From NCBI GenBank assembly GCA_964564735.1, contig CAZMCH010000115.1:1-11814 (forward strand): a DNA stretch of 11,814 nucleotides, given 5' to 3'. Positions 6,121 to 11,814 of the stretch are shown in pieces (the stretch's first letter is position 1; every line of letters begins with the position of its first letter). Source of the stretch: CAZMCH01 sp964564735 (GTDB taxonomy: Bacteria > Poribacteria > DTPJ01). The translations under genes were made by a program, and so were the position numbers. The notes under the pieces are model-generated. The model ran no database searches, was not told the DNA's origin, and saw only the letters and a list, made by a program, of their open reading frames with translations.

Positions 6121-7965
6121 ATGCGAACAGAGGATGGATACATAATAAGCAGATGCCTTAATGGAGACCCATCAGCATTCGGATTGTTGGTGGATAAATA
6201 CAAGGAGAGCATATATGCTCTATCCTACTCCAAGATAGGAAACTTCCATGATGCTGAGGATATAACTCAGGAAGTCTTCATCAAGGCATACCAGAAACTG
6301 AATACATTAAGGAGATGGGATAGTTTTCTCGCATGGCTTTACTCCATAACGTCAAACCTATGCAGGATGTGGTTACGATCGCACTCCAGACGACCTGACA
6401 GCGAATATATTGAGGATGATGTCGCAAAGGCTCTAAGTAACTCATCACTGGAATCATACAGAGATGAGGAACTGATTGCGTCAGTCCATGAAGCACTGGA
6501 CTCACTGCCTGAAATTCACCGTCAGGTGCTGACGTTATTCTATCTTGGCGGCATGAGCACCAACCAGATAGCAAGATTTCTTGGCACTTCATCCAACACC
6601 ATCACCCAAAGGCTTTACAGGGCACGTTCCCGAATGAAGGAGGAGATGCTTGTCATGATGAATGCAACATTTAAGGGACAGAAACTGCCATCAGGATTCA
6701 CACTGCGTATTGTGGAGATACTGAAAAACATGAGGATACAACCAGTCTCTCCAATAAAGGCATTGCCGTGGGGATTGTCACTTGTAGCAGGAATCATCAC
6801 TGCAATCATTGGTCTTAATATAAACGTAAGGTTCTTTGAGCAACCTTTGGCAAATTCCTTCGCTCAGGGAGAATCGAAGGTATTGAATATCGGCGTATAT
6901 CCCGTTGATATTATGAGGTCATCTGAAACGCCAAACATATCCAGCCAGCAGATGAATGGTGATGGTACGGCACCAAGTCTGCAAAACGCACTATTCATGA
7001 CTCCACAGGCTGAGGGTGGAACATGGACTAAAAAGGCAGATATGCCAACAGATAGAACACAGCTATCCATCAGTGAGGTGAATGGTAAGATATATGTTAT
7101 CGGAGGATCAAGCAATGCAGGTGTTTCATCCACAGTAGAGGAATATGATCCTGCCACAAATAAATGGACGAAGAAGGCTGACATGCCCACACCCAGATAT
7201 TTTCTGGCGACCAGCGTATTAAATGGCAAGATATATGCCATCGGGGGAGAAAGGAGGGATGCTCCTTTCTCCATTGTTGAGGAATATGATCCGACAACAG
7301 ATAAATGGGCGAGAAAAGCCAGTCTATCATTGCCAAGAACCTGCCTGAGCGCATGCACAGCAAATGGCAAAATCTACGCAATAGGCGGCATGGCAGCAAG
7401 GGCTAATTGGCTTTCGGCAGATGTGGAGGAATATGACCCAGTTGCTGATAAGTGGACAAGGAAGGCTGATATGCCAACACCTAGAATGTGTCTATGCACT
7501 GTTGTATTGAATGACAAGATATATGCTATCGGTGGATTACCCAATAAATGGCCTCCTATATCAGCAGTGGAAGTGTATGATCCTGTTTCAGATACATGGA
7601 CGAAAAAAGCTGACATAGCAACACCAAGAACCTATTTTGCCAGTGTTGCGATCAATGACAGGATTCTCATATTCGGTGGCACAAGCGATTGGGGATTGGG
7701 CGATGCCACTCTAGCTACTACGATTGAGGAATATGACCCAGATACAGATAAATGGACAGTGAAGGGAAATATGCCGGAACCAAGGATGTATTGCCCAGCC
7801 AGTCCTGTGAATGGGAAAATATATGTCATCGGTGGTCTCAGTGCCAAGAACCAGATTATGACATTGGTGGAGGAGTATGATCCCAAAGGTGAAAGTAAAA
7901 GCATCAATTTTAGGGGCAGTCTGCCGACCACATGGGGCGATGTGAGGACTGCATCAAATAGATGA
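6121..7965 (+). CDS. ECF-type sigma factor fused through one membrane helix to a six-repeat Kelch propeller
   Basis: The 614-residue protein has an RNA polymerase sigma factor at its N-terminus. Sigma2 covers about 21-90 (NFHDAEDITQEVF, then FLAWLYSITSNLC, the -10 recognition part). Sigma4 covers about 121-178 with a complete helix-turn-helix. A conserved segment (about 188-213) leads to one hydrophobic helix (about 214-233). After a low-complexity linker come six Kelch repeats; their W-x-x-K tryptophans are W302, W349, W396, W445, W493 and W545, with Gly-Gly pairs at 328, 375, 422, 471, 519 and 571. Six repeats of 47-52 residues fit one complete six-bladed propeller. The tail ends in PTTWGDVRT. 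Inferred topology: sigma part in the cytoplasm, propeller outside. The ATG at 6121 is preferred over the TTG at 6076, because AGGAG sits 7 nt before it and the paralog starts at the same residue. A secreted protein gene follows in the same unit. Confidence 0.88.
   Translation: MRTEDGYIISRCLNGDPSAFGLLVDKYKESIYALSYSKIGNFHDAEDITQEVFIKAYQKLNTLRRWDSFLAWLYSITSNLCRMWLRSHSRRPDSEYIEDDVAKALSNSSLESYRDEELIASVHEALDSLPEIHRQVLTLFYLGGMSTNQIARFLGTSSNTITQRLYRARSRMKEEMLVMMNATFKGQKLPSGFTLRIVEILKNMRIQPVSPIKALPWGLSLVAGIITAIIGLNINVRFFEQPLANSFAQGESKVLNIGVYPVDIMRSSETPNISSQQMNGDGTAPSLQNALFMTPQAEGGTWTKKADMPTDRTQLSISEVNGKIYVIGGSSNAGVSSTVEEYDPATNKWTKKADMPTPRYFLATSVLNGKIYAIGGERRDAPFSIVEEYDPTTDKWARKASLSLPRTCLSACTANGKIYAIGGMAARANWLSADVEEYDPVADKWTRKADMPTPRMCLCTVVLNDKIYAIGGLPNKWPPISAVEVYDPVSDTWTKKADIATPRTYFASVAINDRILIFGGTSDWGLGDATLATTIEEYDPDTDKWTVKGNMPEPRMYCPASPVNGKIYVIGGLSAKNQIMTLVEEYDPKGESKSINFRGSLPTTWGDVRTASNR
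7021..7896 (+). repeat. Tandem coding repeat: six Kelch units of about 145 bp
   Basis: Each unit encodes W-x-x-K-A-D-M-P-x-P-R, then N-G-K-I-Y-x-I-G-G and V-E-E-Y-D-P. The first and last half-units complement one another as in a velcro-closed propeller. The recurring near-identical AAAAGGCAGATATGCCAACA-like blocks suggest internal duplication. Confidence 0.8.
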
Positions 7966-8015
7966 TTATATATGGCAAGAAGATATGTTTTCATTCCAAC
8001 CAAGGGGGATGTGCT

Positions 8016-8921
8016 ATGAGGGATAAAAAGTTAGCTATTCCTATTCTTATCGTGCTAATCTCTATGTTATTTGATTCCATAACACTGGCAGGAAAACCAA
8101 CGACACAGACATATCATACTGAATATGGCTATGCCATGCTTGATAATTCAGAGGGATACAAAATTTGGAATGACAATGCAAATCCATACGTGGATATTAA
8201 TAAAAGCTACAATAATCTGGTAGGACAGGACCTAGTGGAGCTTGAGATATATGATAGCAGCAAAGCTCTCAAAAGTATCCATGTTTATCTTGGCAAGCCC
8301 GAACTTCCACAGCGATCATCCAGACGGGTGGAATTCTTATTCCCTATTCAGGAGATCACGCAGGCTGATACATATTATGCTAACTACCTGAACAACAAGG
8401 CTGTATATGACATCCTGAAGTCAGAGCAAAATGACTTTACCAACCGCATTATACATGCCGATATAGTGGCATATCCGGGAAGTAAGCTAAGAGTCCAGTT
8501 CGTGGTTGACCCTGGTTGCACAGCAGAACCCGATGCAGTGCCAACGGCAATAACGCAGTCAGCAGTTGATGCTTTTTATTCTAACGATACAAATGTTTCT
8601 TACTGGACAGCGAAGTTAGCGGAACCATCTCCTGAAGCTGACGCGCATGACCATATAATATATACGCTTTATTATGATCTGCCATTTAGCGTTACTGGAA
8701 CATATCCTGAATTTGTCATTGAGACTGCTGGTTCCGCTACATTGGCAGTGGGCAAGCTTAAGAGCAAAAAATCTGCTTCACATGAGATAGTCTATCTGGC
8801 TGAATGCGATGTGCCATTCAAGCTTATTGTTACATCACTGGGCAAATTAAGTGCTGCACCAAGAAGGCAGGATAAAATATCAACTGCATGGGGAGATGCA
8901 AAAACAGCACTGATTAGATGA
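8016..8921 (+). CDS. Secreted protein of unknown function between the two sigma-propeller genes
   Basis: This is a 301-residue protein whose family I do not recognise. It starts MRDKK and has a hydrophobic core at about 7-25 ending TLAG, a good Sec signal peptide with cleavage near 25-26. The rest is hydrophilic with alternating hydrophobic residues, suggesting a beta-rich exported protein. Only two cysteines remain after cleavage (C169, C264), which might pair. The last residues (ISTAWGDAKTALIR) resemble the tail of the ECF-Kelch protein (PTTWGDVRTASNR). The start at 8016 is chosen for AGGGGG 7 nt upstream and the signal peptide. An in-frame ATG at 7962 overlaps the Kelch stop as ATGA and would give 319 residues, burying the signal sequence. 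The gene probably shares the Kelch transcript and ends at the hairpin at 8962. It may be a partner or output of that sigma factor, by position only. Confidence 0.7.
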   Translation: MRDKKLAIPILIVLISMLFDSITLAGKPTTQTYHTEYGYAMLDNSEGYKIWNDNANPYVDINKSYNNLVGQDLVELEIYDSSKALKSIHVYLGKPELPQRSSRRVEFLFPIQEITQADTYYANYLNNKAVYDILKSEQNDFTNRIIHADIVAYPGSKLRVQFVVDPGCTAEPDAVPTAITQSAVDAFYSNDTNVSYWTAKLAEPSPEADAHDHIIYTLYYDLPFSVTGTYPEFVIETAGSATLAVGKLKSKKSASHEIVYLAECDVPFKLIVTSLGKLSAAPRRQDKISTAWGDAKTALIR

Positions 8922-8961
8922 GCATTCATGCCAAAAATAGACAAGAAATTAGAGAATTAGA

Positions 8962-8997
8962 AAGCCGTCTTGACAACAGGACGGCTTATATTTTATC
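8962..8997 (+). terminator. Intrinsic terminator of the ECF-Kelch / secreted-protein unit
   Basis: AAGCCGTCTTG (8962-8972) pairs with CAGGACGGCTT (8977-8987), 11 bp including one G-U pair, around an ACAA loop, followed by a T-rich but interrupted tail (ATATTTTAT). The stem is strong and the tail is moderate. It separates this unit from the ECF-WD40 gene. Confidence 0.7.
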
Positions 8998-9074
8998 CTT
9001 TCACTGAAATTTTTCATTCATCAGAGGCACACTTTCATCGTGAACGGCGTCATATAGATGAGAGGAGTCATAAA

Positions 9075-11814
9075 GTGCGAACAGAGGACGGATATATAAT
9101 CAGTAAATGTCTCAATGGGAATCCAGCAGCATTTGGTCTTCTTGTGGACAAATATAAGGCTAGCATCTATGCCTTTGTTTATTCTGAACTCCACAATTTC
9201 CATGATGCAGAGGATGTTACACAGGAAGTGTTTATCAGAGCCTATCAGAAACTTCGGACACTGAGGCGATGGGACAATTTCCTTGCATGGCTGTATTCCA
9301 TAGCATCCAATCTATGCAAGACTTGGATCAGGTCAAAATCCAGACGACCTGACTCGGAGTTTGTCGAAGACCAGAAACAAAGCAATCTAAGCTATTACAG
9401 GAAGTCTTACCATGAAGACAATATCCTTGAGTCAATAAGGGAGGCATTGGACTCTCTTCCGGAGATATATAGTCAGGTTTTGACATTACGATATTTCGGT
9501 GGCATGACCATCAAGGAGATATCCACATTTCTTGCAGTATCCCCCAGCACCATTGACCGAAGGATAAGTGAAGCAAAGACCAGACTAAGGGAGGAGATAT
9601 TAGCCATGATGAATACAGCAGGTGAACGTTATGAGTTGCCATCAGCTTTCACGTTTAATATTATAGAGATAGTAAAAAACATTAGAATCAAACCTATTTC
9701 CCCAACAAAGCCATTGCCATTAGGATTATCTCTGGCAACAGGTCTTGTTTTATTACTTTTTGGCATTGGCTCCAATATGTTTTTGCCTAGCCCACAAGCT
9801 ATTCCAGAGAGTTCCGTATCCTCAAATGCAATGCCGATGTCTTATATAAAGAGGATGCGAGTAGTTTTTTCAGATATACCGAAGTCATCTTACGATCTCA
9901 TCGGTGGTAGCGATAAAGGAAATGGAGCCTCAGGACAACAGGATGATGCCTTTATGGCGCCAAAGGGCGAAGGCGGGAAGATACCGGATAAGCCTTCATT
10001 TCAGCTTGGTAAAGGAACTGCTCAAAAATTGGCATTTTCACCTGATGGAAGCATTTTGGCAATAGGTGGTGGGCTTGGAATCCGATTATATGATGCAGAT
10101 AATCTAAATGAAGTATGCTTTTTCCAAGAAGGAAGCACTTCCATTGCCATAAGTCCTGATAGCAAAATACTGGCTTCTTGTAATCGTGGCAAAACAATTC
10201 AGCTCTGGAGCATTCCGGACCAAAAACAGATTGGGTTGTTAAAGGGACATACTGAAGGTGTTTTTAATATAGCCTTTAGCCCTGATAGCAAAATACTGGC
10301 ATCAGGTAGTTACGATAAAACAGTTCGCCTTTGGGATATTCAGACACAAAAGGAAATAGGGATATTGCAGGGGCATAAGGAAGTTGTTACGGCACTTACC
10401 TTCACACCAGACGGAAAAACGCTTGCTACGGGTGGTATGGACAAAATAATCTGTATTTGGGACGTACAAACACAAAAGCAGATAGGCGAATTAAAGGGTC
10501 ATAAGGACGGCATATATTCGCTAGCTTTCAGCCCGGATGAGAAACTGCTTGCTTCCGGTGGGAGATGGGAAAGCAAGGATAAAGTAATCCGTCTTTGGGA
10601 TGTTAAGGAACTCAAACAGATTGGTCTATTAGAGGGACACAATGATGGATTGATCTCTGTTGCTTTCAGTTCAGATGGTAAGACATTGGCATCAGGAAGC
10701 GGGGATAACACAATTCGTCTCTGGGATATTCAGACGCAAAAGCAGTCAGCTGTGATTGAGCATACAGCACCAATTTTTGATATTGATTTCAGTCCTGATG
10801 GTAAAGCTCTCGTTTCATTAAATGAGAGTGAAATAATTTTCTGGGATATTGCAGCACTTCAGAAAACAAATGAGTTGGATGGTTATACTGCCACAGCAAG
10901 CTATGCTGTCTTTAGTCCAGACAGCAAAATGCTAGCATTGGGTGATTATTCCAATACAATTCATATTTGGAGTATTCAGGATCAGCAGGAGACAACCAGA
11001 ATACAGGGACACACATTTGGCATAAATACACTTGCTTTTAGCCCTGATGGTAATATACTTGCGTCAGCATCAGGCAATGATATCCTGCTATATATAATTC
11101 GGGAACAGAAGCAAATAGCTTTGTTAAAGGGACACAAAGATGAAGTTCGGTCCATTGCATTTAGCCCTGATGGCAAAATGCTGGCTTCAGGGAGTCTTGA
11201 TATGACAGTTCGAATATGGGACGTCGAAAAACTAGAGGAAATGAAAACAATAAAATGCTCATCACATACTCATTCAGTAGCTTTCAGCCCAGACGGCGAT
11301 ATATTTGCTTCCAGTGTTGGTGGCGAGTTGACAATACATCTTTGGGATACAAAGACACAAAGGGAAATAGGCATTTTGCAGGCTGGAAGTATCATACTTC
11401 CCATTGCCTTTAGTCCCGATGGGAAAACATTAGCATCTGGAGATACAGATGGTCTTATTATACTTTGGGATTTCAAGACTCGGAAGCGAATTGGGGAACT
11501 AAGGGGTCATCAAGGCTCGTTTTTTTCTATGACCTTCAGTCCTGATGGGAAATGGCTTGCCTCAGCCGGCTGGGATGGGACTACCCGAATCTGGGATGTG
11601 AATGAGCAAAAACAGATATCTTCATTTTATGGGGTTAGCGCATTATCATTTAGCGCTGATGGTAAATGGCTGGCAACTGTTGATTACTATGGCACTGTAT
11701 TGCTCTGGGAAGTAAATATCCCTGTTGAAAGCAAAGCTGTTAATCCTATGGGGAAGGCGATTGATACATGGGGCAAGATAAAGAAAACAGACCTTTTCCA
11801 GAACTATCCCAACC
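9075..11814 (+). CDS. ECF-type sigma factor fused through one membrane helix to 14 WD40 repeats (3' end off window)
   Basis: The frame is open from GTG 9075 to the window edge (913 residues seen). AGAGGAG lies 7 nt upstream of the GTG, and the product aligns from residue 1 with the ECF-Kelch protein (RTEDGYIIS). Sigma2 is at about 21-90 and sigma4 at about 119-177. A conserved segment (about 188-213) and a membrane helix (about 214-236) follow, then a linker to about 310. Fourteen WD40 repeats run from about 317 to 880. Their F-S-P-D-G-type turns begin at S322, S360, S402, T444, S486, S532, S573, S614, S656, S697, S738, S780, S822 and S860, mostly 41-42 residues apart. Fourteen equals two seven-bladed propellers. 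The visible end reads DTWGKIKKTDLFQNYPN, the start of an N-Y-P-N-P C-terminal module of the type common in Poribacteria. Inferred role: membrane-tethered sigma factor with its own extracytoplasmic sensor. Confidence 0.88.
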   Translation, partial: MRTEDGYIISKCLNGNPAAFGLLVDKYKASIYAFVYSELHNFHDAEDVTQEVFIRAYQKLRTLRRWDNFLAWLYSIASNLCKTWIRSKSRRPDSEFVEDQKQSNLSYYRKSYHEDNILESIREALDSLPEIYSQVLTLRYFGGMTIKEISTFLAVSPSTIDRRISEAKTRLREEILAMMNTAGERYELPSAFTFNIIEIVKNIRIKPISPTKPLPLGLSLATGLVLLLFGIGSNMFLPSPQAIPESSVSSNAMPMSYIKRMRVVFSDIPKSSYDLIGGSDKGNGASGQQDDAFMAPKGEGGKIPDKPSFQLGKGTAQKLAFSPDGSILAIGGGLGIRLYDADNLNEVCFFQEGSTSIAISPDSKILASCNRGKTIQLWSIPDQKQIGLLKGHTEGVFNIAFSPDSKILASGSYDKTVRLWDIQTQKEIGILQGHKEVVTALTFTPDGKTLATGGMDKIICIWDVQTQKQIGELKGHKDGIYSLAFSPDEKLLASGGRWESKDKVIRLWDVKELKQIGLLEGHNDGLISVAFSSDGKTLASGSGDNTIRLWDIQTQKQSAVIEHTAPIFDIDFSPDGKALVSLNESEIIFWDIAALQKTNELDGYTATASYAVFSPDSKMLALGDYSNTIHIWSIQDQQETTRIQGHTFGINTLAFSPDGNILASASGNDILLYIIREQKQIALLKGHKDEVRSIAFSPDGKMLASGSLDMTVRIWDVEKLEEMKTIKCSSHTHSVAFSPDGDIFASSVGGELTIHLWDTKTQREIGILQAGSIILPIAFSPDGKTLASGDTDGLIILWDFKTRKRIGELRGHQGSFFSMTFSPDGKWLASAGWDGTTRIWDVNEQKQISSFYGVSALSFSADGKWLATVDYYGTVLLWEVNIPVESKAVNPMGKAIDTWGKIKKTDLFQNYPN
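10023..11714 (+). repeat. Tandem coding repeat: 14 WD40 units of about 125 bp
   Basis: The DNA encoding the WD40 array is visibly repetitive, with blocks such as AGCCCTGATGGCAAAATGCT and AAGGGACATAA recurring about every 123-126 bp. Unit spacing is 38, 42, 42, 42, 46, 41, 41, 42, 41, 41, 42, 42 and 38 residues. Repeats 3-6 and 10 are closest to consensus. Repeats 7-9 are more diverged, which falls at the expected junction between two seven-bladed propellers. Confidence 0.8.

Noticed and set aside
6864..8003. Several overlapping minus-strand open frames across the Kelch region
   Set aside because: Their repeated SYSST and ISAFFVHL patterns are the antisense shadow of the Kelch repeats.
8970..8998. 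TTGACA at 8970-8975 as the -35 of an ECF-WD40 promoter
   Set aside because: It lies in the stem-loop of the terminator, and no acceptable -10 occurs at 16-18 bp (TTATCC at 17 bp, TTTTAT only at 15 bp).
10023..11714. Regular DNA repeats as a CRISPR or satellite array
   Set aside because: The 125-bp periodicity is fully explained by in-frame WD40 repeats; there are no short identical repeats with unique spacers.

Overview
The window most resembles a fragment of Candidatus Poribacteria or a close relative. Three things point there: two large proteins that fuse an ECF-type sigma factor to a beta-propeller, the start of an N-Y-P-N-P tail at the right edge, and a quinoprotein-like propeller protein next to an MttB-family methyltransferase. 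This assignment comes from recalled family style, not from a search. The DNA is AT-rich, ribosome binding sites are clear (AGGAGG, AGGAG, AGAGGAG), and a 10-N run at 2063-2072 shows it comes from a scaffolded assembly.

Left part (1-2957). A gene running off the left edge on the minus strand has its own promoter. Divergent from it, a consensus sigma-70-type promoter reads into a cyclic di-AMP (ydaO/yuaA) riboswitch with an intrinsic terminator. Downstream is a membrane-anchored LysM-LysM-M23 peptidoglycan hydrolase, so a second messenger tied to cell-wall and osmotic state probably controls a wall hydrolase. Convergent to it is a lipoprotein MsrA-MsrB fusion for repair of oxidised methionines. 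The N-run breaks its frame, and its true stop lies in the loop of the shared terminator.

Middle part (3148-5861). A secreted PQQ-like propeller protein and a non-pyrrolysine MttB-family methyltransferase form a tight two-gene operon with a 19-nt gap, ending at a weak hairpin.

Right part (6121-11814). Two paralogous one-protein sensor/regulator candidates lie in tandem. Each has an ECF sigma factor (sigma2 and sigma4), a conserved juxtamembrane segment and one transmembrane helix, followed by a large propeller. The first carries six Kelch repeats (one propeller). The second carries 14 WD40 repeats (two seven-bladed propellers' worth) and runs off the right edge; it starts at GTG. Between them lies a secreted protein of unknown function, probably in the Kelch gene's operon. 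All three share a W-G-x-x-K/R tail motif. The likely but untested reading is that these sigma factors are tethered to the membrane by their own propeller sensors. This is the most interesting part of the window.
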